From Prochlorococcus sp. AG-673-L20 (GTDB lineage Bacteria > Cyanobacteriota > Cyanobacteriia > PCC-6307 > Cyanobiaceae): a stretch of 64,000 nucleotides of DNA. Of this stretch, positions 1 to 8,558 are shown piece by piece; the stretch's first letter is position 1, and each line of letters begins with the position of its first letter. The notes under the pieces were generated by a model. The model saw only the letters and a program-made list of their open reading frames with translations, was not told where the DNA came from and did no database searches. Where the stretch lies: NCBI GenBank assembly GCA_003211135.1, contig QCTN01000001.1, forward strand, positions 1 through 64,000. Direction: 5' to 3'. Both the position numbers and the translations under genes were made by a program.

Positions 1-144
1 CCAAGGCGCTATAAAAACTTCTCCCAAACCATGAAGTGCAGCTCCAGTAGGTAGATGATCTAAAACAAGTAAACTGTGGGAGAGAATAAAAAGTAAACTC
101 GCAAAATATCTAAAAAAAACAAATTGCCAATTGCCAGAATCCAT
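1..144 (-). CDS. N-terminal part of a membrane protein, continues beyond window start
   Basis: Reverse-strand open frame MDSGNWQFVFFRYFASLLFILSHSLLVLDHLPTGAALHGLGEVFIAPW..., no stop before the window edge. Confidence 0.5.
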   Translation of the reverse strand, partial: MDSGNWQFVFFRYFASLLFILSHSLLVLDHLPTGAALHGLGEVFIAPW

Positions 145-270
145 ATTTTTTATATTTTTAAGAAATATAGTTCAATGCATATAATATTGAAATAGATTTA
201 GTATGTGGATATTACTTTTTGTAGTTTTAAATACTAAATATGGTTCCAAGCTAAAGTAAAAAGTTAACAA

Positions 271-1419
271 ATGAAGAGATATATGTTTTCAAATTATCGT
301 CCTAAAAATAATTTTGATGAATACTTTAAAGATAATTTAAATTCTGCCAGAGAAATTTTAACCCCCTTATTATCTTCCCTAGATTACATGGGTTTAGATG
401 AACTAAACAGAAATCATTCGGCGGCCAAGAAGTTATTACTAAGACATGGAGCAACTTTTAGGTTAAACGACACAGGCTTAAAAGGTACAGAAAGAATATT
501 ACCTTTTGACCCTTTACCGAGAATAATAAGTAAGCATGACTGGATAATCTTAGAAGAGGGCTTAAAGCAGAGACTTGAGGCAATAGATCTTTTCTTAGAT
601 GATATATATAATTCTCAAAATATAATTAATGATGGAATAATTCCAAGGGAATTAATTGAGAGCTCGGATGGATGGAGGCCTCAAATGATGGGTTTTAGGC
701 CTCCATTAAACAAATGGTGTCAAATATCAGGACTCGATTTAATAAGAGATGGAGAAGGTACTTGGCATGTTTTAGAGGACAACTTAAGATGTCCCTCTGG
801 TGTGGCTTATTTTTTGGAGAATAGACTAGTGATGAAGAATATCTTCCCTAATCTTTTCTCAGGCAGGATAGTTAAACCTATTGATGAATACCCATCATTT
901 TTATTAAAGACTCTCCAAGAACTAGCTCTTTGGACTGATACACCAAAAATAGTATTATTAACACCTGGGATTTTTAATAGTGCATATTTTGAACATAGTT
1001 ATTTAGCTCAAGAAATGGGTATTCAATTAGTTCAAGGTCATGATTTAATTTGTAACGATGAATATGTCTTAAAGAACCTTCCAAAACTTGTTGTCAAATC
1101 AGTCTCTGAAGCTGGTGGTTATGGAATGTTAATTGGTCCCCAATCAACTACAACTGAGATAAATGAATTTTCTGATAAAATCAAAAATAATCCTAGAAAT
1201 TTTATAGCTCAACCTACTTTAGAACTTTCAACAGTTCCATCATTATGTGATGGTGAACTTTATCCATGTCACGTTGATTTAAGACCCTATATTTTAAGGG
1301 GAAAGGATTCATGGATAAGTCCAGGAGGTCTAACTCGAGTTGCTTTAAAAAAAGGATCATTAGTAGTCAATTCATCTCAAGGAGGAGGTTGCAAAGATAC
1401 ATGGGTTGTAGGAAATTAA
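271..1419 (+). CDS. Circularly permuted ATP-grasp type 2 protein (DUF404/DUF407), apparently lacking a central segment
   Basis: Family motifs: GTERILPFDPLPRIIS, IPRELI, ISGLDLIRDGEGTWHVLEDNLRCPSGVAYFLENR, LTPGIFNSAYFEHSYLA, KLVVKSVSEAGGYGMLIGP, SQGGGCKDTWV. Confidence 0.85.
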   Translation: MKRYMFSNYRPKNNFDEYFKDNLNSAREILTPLLSSLDYMGLDELNRNHSAAKKLLLRHGATFRLNDTGLKGTERILPFDPLPRIISKHDWIILEEGLKQRLEAIDLFLDDIYNSQNIINDGIIPRELIESSDGWRPQMMGFRPPLNKWCQISGLDLIRDGEGTWHVLEDNLRCPSGVAYFLENRLVMKNIFPNLFSGRIVKPIDEYPSFLLKTLQELALWTDTPKIVLLTPGIFNSAYFEHSYLAQEMGIQLVQGHDLICNDEYVLKNLPKLVVKSVSEAGGYGMLIGPQSTTTEINEFSDKIKNNPRNFIAQPTLELSTVPSLCDGELYPCHVDLRPYILRGKDSWISPGGLTRVALKKGSLVVNSSQGGGCKDTWVVGN

Positions 1420-1420
1420 A

Positions 1421-1819
1421 ATGCTTTTAAGTCGTGTAGCTGAATCTCTTTATTGGATTAATCGTTATTTAGAACGTGCGGAAAATATATCTCGTTTCGT
1501 TGAAGTTAGTGAAGCGATGTCATTAGATTGTCCACCAGGCAGTGCTGAACCATGGCTGCCTCTAATTGATGCTTCAAGTGATAGAGAAACATTTGATTCA
1601 AGATTTCCTGAAAAAAAACAGGATGACGTTATTAATTTTTTAATTAGGGACCGAATAAATCCCAACAGTATAATCTCTTGTATTACTTATCCCATCCAAA
1701 CAATATCTAACAGATCTTGGGAAATTATTATCTATGGAAAAATTTTAAATAATATTATTAATAAAAATCAAATTGTGGATAATGATTCTTGTTTTAGTAA
1801 ATCACTTTGTAGAGGTTGA
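1421..1819 (+). pseudogene. Truncated/decayed alpha-E domain (DUF403) protein
   Basis: N-terminus MLLSRVAESLYWINRYLERAENISRFVEV is classic alpha-E; only 132 aa versus ~300 expected; homology fades after DRINPNSIISC. Confidence 0.7.
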
Positions 1820-2094
1820 TATAATCTTTTTTTTGAATTTTTATCAATAAAATTTGTAATTGCATTGTAGTTTCTATTAGGAGGATTTATTTGGTTTTTA
1901 ATTAAAATAATAAACGTGTAAATCAATGGAAGTACAAGCGATAAGGAGGCAATAATAGCAATTATTTGATTAATTTTAATCAATGGCTTTTTTACTAGAG
2001 GGTCACCACATAACCCACATATTAATTCACCAGATGTTGATTTTTTTTGAAATTGATATTTGGGATTACAGTATGGACAATAGTAATTTTTCAT
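1768..2094 (-). CDS. Small zinc-ribbon membrane protein
   Basis: CPYCNP...CGLCGDP ribbon followed by a TM segment; 108 aa; ATG start. Confidence 0.65.
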   Translation of the reverse strand: MKNYYCPYCNPKYQFQKKSTSGELICGLCGDPLVKKPLIKINQIIAIIASLSLVLPLIYTFIILIKNQINPPNRNYNAITNFIDKNSKKRLYQPLQSDLLKQESLSTI

Positions 2095-2222
2095 GGATTA
2101 AAACAAAATTATTTTTCTTATTATTAGAAACATAAAAAATTTATTTTGTAATAAGACTTCTAGCCAAAATAAGATTTTTGAAGTAAAAGATTTATACCAA
2201 GAGTTCAATTTAGTACCTTTCG

Positions 2223-2366
2223 CTATGAATAGAAATGGTGTGATCTCTGATCATCTATATCTGCTATGAGATCATGTTTCTTTAATTTTTTAAGAACATT
2301 TTTGTATTCGATTTCATTAACAGCTCTAGCTAATAAATCAGAAAAAAATCTAAGTTTTTTTGACAT
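2223..2366 (-). CDS. Conserved-looking 47 aa microprotein
   Basis: ATG ORF: MSKKLRFFSDLLARAVNEIEYKNVLKKLKKHDLIADIDDQRSHHFYS*. Confidence 0.5.
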   Translation of the reverse strand: MSKKLRFFSDLLARAVNEIEYKNVLKKLKKHDLIADIDDQRSHHFYS

Positions 2367-2456
2367 TATTTTATCTCTATCCAAGTAAAGTTTCTTATTA
2401 CAATAGATAGCTAAAAAAATATAATAATGCCAAAGATTTTTTTTTAGCCCAAATAA

Positions 2457-2484
2457 AAAGGAGAGCTTTTAAAAGCTCTCCTTT
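2457..2484. terminator. Perfect inverted repeat, terminator-like
   Basis: AAAGGAGAGCTTTT/AAAAGCTCTCCTTT with A/T-rich flanks on both sides (possibly bidirectional). Confidence 0.6.
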
Positions 2485-2988
2485 TATTCTCTTACTTATT
2501 TTATCTATGAAAATTAACAACTTACCTAAATCATTGATCCTTGTTGTTAATTACTAATCAGCTAAAAATGACCTTAAAAACTAATTGTTTTTAACTGGGG
2601 CAAAGACTCTAGAATTGAACTTTTTCCTGTAGGGCACCTAAACGATGCGGAAGAAGTAAGTTCAGATATTAATAAAAAATAATTGGAGCAGTTAATTAAA
2701 TTAGTTCGGAATTATACCGAAATTGCAGGCAGGCTATCGATCATTTTGAAAGACCTCCTAAAACTCAACAATCACAAATTAATTAAAAACTTTTAATAAA
2801 ACAATCCGTTTTTATACGCATTGATTTTTAATCCAAAATGTCCGATAGTTATAATCAATTTGTCAATTTGTCAATTTTTAGTTTTAAATTTCATATATTT
2901 CTTGTTTAGTTTTTTAGTAAGTTTTGCTTATTTCTTTTCTTATCTCTCTCGTTTATGTTAACCCTAAATGAATTGAGGAAATCTATTT

Positions 2989-3162
2989 ATGACTAATTCA
3001 AAAATTCAAAATAATCACAATAATGATATTAATAATAAAAAAAGTAATCCCGTAGATGAATATTTACAGTGTCTTTCATATTGCGATATTCATCCAAAAG
3101 GTATTGATAATGATTGCGAAGTGATTTGTATTGAGAGACATTTGAAAACTAATTATTGGTAA
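2989..3162 (+). CDS. Small Cys-containing hypothetical protein
   Basis: ATG ORF: MTNSKIQNNHNNDINNKKSNPVDEYLQCLSYCDIHPKGIDNDCEVICIERHLKTNYW*. Confidence 0.5.
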   Translation: MTNSKIQNNHNNDINNKKSNPVDEYLQCLSYCDIHPKGIDNDCEVICIERHLKTNYW

Positions 3163-3179
3163 ATATATAAGCTATAAAA

Positions 3180-4253
3180 TTACTTGAACCCTTTTGAAGA
3201 GGAATTTGTTCGGACTTTAAAATTCCAAACAGTTACAACACCCATCGCATTAACTGCAGCTAAAGCGCAGTCATCGGGTCTCCAAGCAATATCTCCAACT
3301 AAATCTCCAGCAAAAGCAGCTCCTACAGGATCCCCATTTCCGTCGTTTTTAAGAAAACTAGCTACTACTGAACCATCTCTTGAACCTGAAGCAACTAGCA
3401 AACCTTTGTTAGAAAAAGCTAGGCTAGAAATTGGTTCAGTGTGATGACATAATTCTCCCGGCATTGTTCCTTCAGGGCCATTTCCTGAAAAACTCCATAC
3501 TGTAATTCTTTCGCTACCACTAGTTGCTAATAGCATGCCACTATCATCAAAAGAAAGGTGAGAAGGCTTTCCAGGATAACCTGTCATTTCAGCATCAAGT
3601 CCAGTTGATCTACGCCAGAAATGTACCGAATTATCTTGACTCCCACAGGCCACAATATCTCCATCAGGGCTTAACTGCATCGAAACTAGTGAACCTTGCC
3701 ATTCAAGTTTCTGATTAGTCTTTTTATTTGCTACATCAAAGAAAGTTACGCGTCCGTAGCATGCAGTTGCTAATTCATTCTTATTCGACCACGATATCGC
3801 ACTTACTGTACTTGGATGTTCTTCTGAAACCCATTGTTCATTACCATCTTGATTAAATACAAACACTTTTTTGGAAAAAGCTACGGCTAAATATAAACCT
3901 CCATTTGACCAACTTAAATGTTCTACCCAACCTTTACCAAGTTTAATGGCTTTAATTTCCTCCCCATTATTGCAATTTAATATTCGAACTATTCCGTCTT
4001 GCCCTGAAGTTGCAAAAATCTCTCCATTCGGATGGATAGACATTGCGAGAAGACCTCCGGAATGGGCTTCATCCTTTTTCCAAATAAGCTTTCCTGTATC
4101 TCCTTCGAACCCATAAAGCCCTCCGACTACGTCTCCAACGATAAAGAGTTTCCCTTTTAAAGCCCAACCACAAACTATTGCATAATCATCAACTTCAGCA
4201 GACCATCCTTCATGAAACATGCCTCTAGGGCTAAAAGGTTCTATATCAGGCAC
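3180..4253 (-). CDS. WD40 repeat protein in the zinc locus
   Basis: Repeated WD-like blades (IHPNGEIFATSGQDGIVRI, LSPDGDIVACGSQDNSVHFW, FSNKGLLVASGSRDGSV); overlaps the end of the CobW gene. Confidence 0.85.
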   Translation of the reverse strand: MPDIEPFSPRGMFHEGWSAEVDDYAIVCGWALKGKLFIVGDVVGGLYGFEGDTGKLIWKKDEAHSGGLLAMSIHPNGEIFATSGQDGIVRILNCNNGEEIKAIKLGKGWVEHLSWSNGGLYLAVAFSKKVFVFNQDGNEQWVSEEHPSTVSAISWSNKNELATACYGRVTFFDVANKKTNQKLEWQGSLVSMQLSPDGDIVACGSQDNSVHFWRRSTGLDAEMTGYPGKPSHLSFDDSGMLLATSGSERITVWSFSGNGPEGTMPGELCHHTEPISSLAFSNKGLLVASGSRDGSVVASFLKNDGNGDPVGAAFAGDLVGDIAWRPDDCALAAVNAMGVVTVWNFKVRTNSSSKGFK

Positions 4254-5599
4254 TTATCAAATCCCTCTTGCATTTCTTTTTCATTTAGATTTCTTCCAAT
4301 AAACACGAGTTGATTTCTTCGTGGTTCATTTCCCCATTCTTTATCTGGTTGGGCCGTAAATAACATATGAACCCCTTGAAATACTATTCGGCGTGGGTTG
4401 CCAGAATAACTAATAAACCCTTTTGTTCTGAATATATCAACGCCTTTCTCGGAAAGAAGTCTTCCCATCCAAGTATTCAACTTTTCAGGATCAACATCTC
4501 CAAAACGCTCTATTGCAATTGATCCAACTTCATCATCATGTTCATGTTCTGCGACCCAGTTTCTTTCAGTTTTAAAAGGAATTTCCTTAACATTATTTTG
4601 GGAATCTATTTTTAGCACTTTCATATTGAATTCTTCAGCAGTATGTTGTGAGAACAATCCAACTTTTGACGCTTTTTTTACATCCAAAATAAAAGATTTA
4701 GATCCTTTGTTTTCCAACTTAAGACTTACATGCTCATCATATGGAATAGTATTTCCAGGTTCTAAGTTTTTAGCTTTTTCTGCATAAAGTCTTACAGAGG
4801 CTTCTGCACCCTCTTTTAATTCTTCTTCACTAAATCCTTGATTAGCAAAAGCTACTATGGACATTTCAGGATCAGGTCCTTCTTCAAGTTTTAATTCATA
4901 TTTTCCAGGCTCAAGCTCATAAACTCCTGACCATTCAAAAGGATATTCAGGTTCTAAGAAAGTTGGTCTACGCTTTAAAATTTGGTCAAGATCGAATGCA
5001 CTCAAATTTAAAACTGTCTCAATAGGAACCTCTGCTTTCTCTGCTCGAATAATACGAGTCATTCTATTCATATCTCTTAATCTTGATTCAAGGTTATCAA
5101 GAGCATCATCTGAGACTAAATCAGTTTTATTAAGGACTAAGACATCTGCAAATGCCACTTGCTCAGAACTCTCATCACTACGCCCAAGTTGTTGATCAAT
5201 ATGAGCTGCATCAACTAATGTAACTATTCCATCAAGTGTGAATTCAGAACTAATTTCTTCATCCATAAAAAATGTTTGAGCAACAGGACCAGGGTCAGCT
5301 AACCCAGTTGTTTCAACTAAAACGTAGTCAAATTTATCCCTTCTTTTCATTAAATTACCAAGGACTCTAATAAGATCTCCGCGAACAGTACAACAAATAC
5401 AACCATTAGACATTTCAAATACTTCTTCATCAGCGTTTATAACCAATCCTTGATCAATTCCAACTTCTCCATATTCGTTCTCAATTACAGCGATTCGCTT
5501 ACCATGCTCTTCGCTTAATATTCTATTAAGAAGGGTCGTTTTGCCAGAACCAAGAAATCCAGTCAGGATTGTTACAGGTACTTTTTCGTTAATACTCAT
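4241..5599 (-). CDS. COG0523/CobW-family G3E GTPase, putative zinc metallochaperone, with an inserted extra domain
   Basis: GFLGSGKTT Walker A, metal-binding motif CICC (SNGCICCTVRGDL), NKTD, CobW_C domain near the C-terminus. Confidence 0.92.
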   Translation of the reverse strand: MSINEKVPVTILTGFLGSGKTTLLNRILSEEHGKRIAVIENEYGEVGIDQGLVINADEEVFEMSNGCICCTVRGDLIRVLGNLMKRRDKFDYVLVETTGLADPGPVAQTFFMDEEISSEFTLDGIVTLVDAAHIDQQLGRSDESSEQVAFADVLVLNKTDLVSDDALDNLESRLRDMNRMTRIIRAEKAEVPIETVLNLSAFDLDQILKRRPTFLEPEYPFEWSGVYELEPGKYELKLEEGPDPEMSIVAFANQGFSEEELKEGAEASVRLYAEKAKNLEPGNTIPYDEHVSLKLENKGSKSFILDVKKASKVGLFSQHTAEEFNMKVLKIDSQNNVKEIPFKTERNWVAEHEHDDEVGSIAIERFGDVDPEKLNTWMGRLLSEKGVDIFRTKGFISYSGNPRRIVFQGVHMLFTAQPDKEWGNEPRRNQLVFIGRNLNEKEMQEGFDKCLI

Positions 5600-5682
5600 T
5601 AACCAATTAACCTAAATAAAATAATGTCTAAAATTATATTAGTCATTATTTGATAATGAAAACCGTTATCTTATAGAAAAGT

Positions 5683-7182
5683 TTAATTTTGAAGAGAATT
5701 CCAGGTGACTTCAAGGTTGGAGCCTGCTTCTTTATCACATGATCCACCTAATGAATTTACAATGGTACATGTATTGTGAACTGCAACTGAAACTGTATTC
5801 CCTGTCATCATTAATCCATCAACAAATATTTGATTAGAAGCTAAAGGAACTGAACTCTGTCTACTCAAGTTTTTTAATAACTTAGAAGCTGGTATTTGTT
5901 CAGGAAATATTGCCTTAACATTTTCTTCATCAAGCATCTTCAACGTTGATTGAATATTGTCAGGTCTTAGACTTGATGAGTCACCAAGAAAATCTAGTAA
6001 GCTAATAGTCTCAAATCCAAAAGCATCGCCGTAATATTCCATTGCCTTATGTTTAGATACAATAACTCTGTTGGATTCTGGAATTGTTGAGACCTGTGCA
6101 ACAATCCAGCTATCGAGTTCTTCTAGTGTTGAATCTACTGAAGCAAAGCTCGCATTGATTGATTTCCTGTCAGATCTATTAAAAACAGATATATCTTTCT
6201 TTAAACTTTTACTTACAACTTCTCCCATTTTTATAATGTTATGAGGATCATGCCAAACATGAGGATCTAATCCTCCGTGATCATGGTGGTGATGTCCCTC
6301 TCCTTCATCTGGAACTTGTGCAATTGGTTCAACATCGCTATTAGATAAATCTTTAAAGAAGTGTTCTTCGGCTTCAAACTCAAAAGGCATATGTTCAGTA
6401 AAGAATGTATATTGGCCATCTTCTTGAATTTCTACATTAAATACTGTACTCTCCCTCCCTTGATCAAAATTAAGAACATAGGCTTTATTACTCACTACGA
6501 GAGTTCCATTATTTTTTTTGTTTATTGAATTCTTAGATCCTAATAGCTCTTTAGCTAGTTCTTCAGAAGATTCAATATCGTTTGATTCGAGAACCACCAT
6601 TTTCATAGCTGGATCTGCATATTCCCCGCCTACCTTTGCGAATGACCATTTGTAGGAACCTTTAGAGAGTTGAAATTTGCCTGCCCATTCAAATGAACCT
6701 TCGGCATGGTCATCATGTCCAGCGTGATCATCATGTCCATCATGTCCATCATGATCATCTCCTTTTGCTGCAGAGTGATCATCATGCTCACCATGATCAG
6801 AGTGGTCATCTACATCTATAGCACTTACACCAATTACAACTGTTTGAGGCTTACCCTCCCAATTTTTCATACTTGGGGTCATCTCTTTCCCTAGAGTAAA
6901 AACTTTATCCGCACTGTTAAGTAATTGAGCTTGTCTTGGAGTTATTTTAAAGTCATGTACATCTTGTTTTCTATCAACCAAACAGGTTACTTCATCAGAA
7001 GGTAAGGCAATAGATTTTACTAAATCGCAAGTGAGTGGCTCTACAGCTACATATGATTTTTCTTTCGCTAAAACATCTTGACCAACTGTTGATAATAATA
7101 CGGATCCAGCTAATAAAGAGTTTTTGATAACAGAAAGATTAGATCTCTTATTACTAAAAATTACTTTTTTAAAAATTGACAT
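5683..7182 (-). CDS. znuA: Zinc ABC transporter substrate-binding protein (ZnuA-like) with His-rich loop and inserted domain
   Basis: Cluster A-I SBP: LDPHVWHDPHN, SKHKAMEYYGDAFGF, NVKAIFPEQIPASKL; HDGHDGHDDHAGHDDHAEG and HHHHDHGG stretches; divergent from znuC. Confidence 0.88.
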   Translation of the reverse strand: MSIFKKVIFSNKRSNLSVIKNSLLAGSVLLSTVGQDVLAKEKSYVAVEPLTCDLVKSIALPSDEVTCLVDRKQDVHDFKITPRQAQLLNSADKVFTLGKEMTPSMKNWEGKPQTVVIGVSAIDVDDHSDHGEHDDHSAAKGDDHDGHDGHDDHAGHDDHAEGSFEWAGKFQLSKGSYKWSFAKVGGEYADPAMKMVVLESNDIESSEELAKELLGSKNSINKKNNGTLVVSNKAYVLNFDQGRESTVFNVEIQEDGQYTFFTEHMPFEFEAEEHFFKDLSNSDVEPIAQVPDEGEGHHHHDHGGLDPHVWHDPHNIIKMGEVVSKSLKKDISVFNRSDRKSINASFASVDSTLEELDSWIVAQVSTIPESNRVIVSKHKAMEYYGDAFGFETISLLDFLGDSSSLRPDNIQSTLKMLDEENVKAIFPEQIPASKLLKNLSRQSSVPLASNQIFVDGLMMTGNTVSVAVHNTCTIVNSLGGSCDKEAGSNLEVTWNSLQN

Positions 7183-7208
7183 TCAATAATTTATTAAATA
7201 CTTAAAAA

Positions 7209-7223
7209 TGATAATCATTTTCA
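7209..7223. promoter_or_regulatory. Putative Zur/Fur box in the znuA-znuC divergent promoter
   Basis: TGATAATCATTTTCA, 7-1-7 near-palindrome (6/7 arm match). Confidence 0.6.
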
Positions 7224-7321
7224 TAATTAATGGCAATATTTGGTATCAATTGTTATGAAATAAGTATGGATTCCTTAATATTGATAAAATAATGGTCTAA
7301 CTGTTTTAAATATATTTTTTG

Positions 7322-8092
7322 ATGGCTACTTTAATTGCAGAAAATTTAACTTATTCTTATTCAAAACAAAGCAAGCCAGCTTTAAATAAGGTTTCAGTTC
7401 AAATAAAACCAGGAACATTGACTGCCCTAGTTGGGCCAAATGGAGCTGGTAAATCAACTCTTTTGAAATTATTGCAAGGACAAAATAATCCTGATATTGG
7501 AGATATAACTATTGATGGTGAAAGTTTAGTTAGAACTAGATCCCAGATTGCACTTATGCCACAAAGAAGCTCAATGAATTGGAAATTTCCTATTACTGTT
7601 GAAAAATTAGTCTCTTTAGGTCAAATAAAATATTCAAAATCAAAAAATACAAATCCATTCCAAATAAAGGCTCTTCTTGCAAATCCAAAATCTTGGGTTA
7701 ATAAATGTTGCGAATTGGAAGCAACAATGCAAAGAGTTGGCATTTCAAATCTTGCAAATAGAAGACTTGATTCTCTTTCAGGTGGACAACAACAAAGAGC
7801 ACTTTTGGCTAAAACTTTAATGTCTCCTGCAAGAATTCTTCTGCTAGATGAACCATGTGCTGCATTAGATCCTCCCGCAAAGGACGATTTTCTTAAGATA
7901 GTCCGACAACTTGCAGACGCAGGCTTAGCTTTGTTTATAAGTAGTCATGATTGGGGCTCATCTCTCAATAGTTATGATCATGTAGTTGTTTTAGATAAAA
8001 CAGTATTAGCAACCGGAACTCCCAATTCAATACAAGGCAAATTAGATGATCTTAATATTAGTTCTTTAAAAGAAAATAATTCTTGTGATTAA
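7322..8092 (+). CDS. znuC: Zinc/manganese ABC transporter ATP-binding protein
   Basis: GPNGAGKST, LSGGQQQRALLAKTLM, LLLDEP; ATG at 7322 preferred over the TTG at 7319. Confidence 0.9.
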   Translation: MATLIAENLTYSYSKQSKPALNKVSVQIKPGTLTALVGPNGAGKSTLLKLLQGQNNPDIGDITIDGESLVRTRSQIALMPQRSSMNWKFPITVEKLVSLGQIKYSKSKNTNPFQIKALLANPKSWVNKCCELEATMQRVGISNLANRRLDSLSGGQQQRALLAKTLMSPARILLLDEPCAALDPPAKDDFLKIVRQLADAGLALFISSHDWGSSLNSYDHVVVLDKTVLATGTPNSIQGKLDDLNISSLKENNSCD

Positions 8093-8100
8093 AGATATTA

Positions 8101-8511
8101 TTAAATTTGACTCTGAGCTTGATAACAGTTTTGGCAAAGGCCGAAATATTCAAGTGTATGAAACAAAAGTTGAAATTTTTTTGGGTTTTTCTTAGGACTA
8201 TGAATATCTTTTACCGGACAACCTTCCATTTTGGAGGTTTCTCCACATTGAACACATGTCAGATGGTGAATATCTCTATCAACAGGAGTGTAAAGTACTT
8301 CACCTGTTGGAAGATGTCTAGATCGAATCAATCCATGTTTTATAAGAGCTTGAAGATTTCTATAAACTGTTGTCAAACCCATAGATTTGCCTTCGATAAT
8401 CAATTGCCTATGCAATTCTTGACCACTCAATTCATCATCACATTTTTTAAGTTCTTCAAGAAGTTGCTCTTGTCTTTTGGTAATGTCAAGCTTGGTTACC
8501 ATCATTTTCAA
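8101..8511 (-). CDS. zur: Fur-family transcriptional regulator, probably Zur
   Basis: Fur fold: LSGQELHRQLI..GLTTVYRNLQALIKHGL, HHLTCVQCG, CQNC; embedded between znuC and znuB. Confidence 0.85.
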   Translation of the reverse strand: MKMMVTKLDITKRQEQLLEELKKCDDELSGQELHRQLIIEGKSMGLTTVYRNLQALIKHGLIRSRHLPTGEVLYTPVDRDIHHLTCVQCGETSKMEGCPVKDIHSPKKNPKKFQLLFHTLEYFGLCQNCYQAQSQI

Positions 8512-8558
8512 GATGTTTTAATGTCCTGTTTTTTTGATCATAACGAATCATACGATTA

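Noticed and set aside
3184-4116. Plus-strand ORFs at 3184-3444, 3524-3718, 3871-4116
   Set aside because: Antisense to the WD40 gene; no family resemblance, shadow ORFs
6706-6894. 62 aa plus-strand ORF MVIMSSVIIMSIMSIM...
   Set aside because: Antisense translation of the His-rich znuA tract
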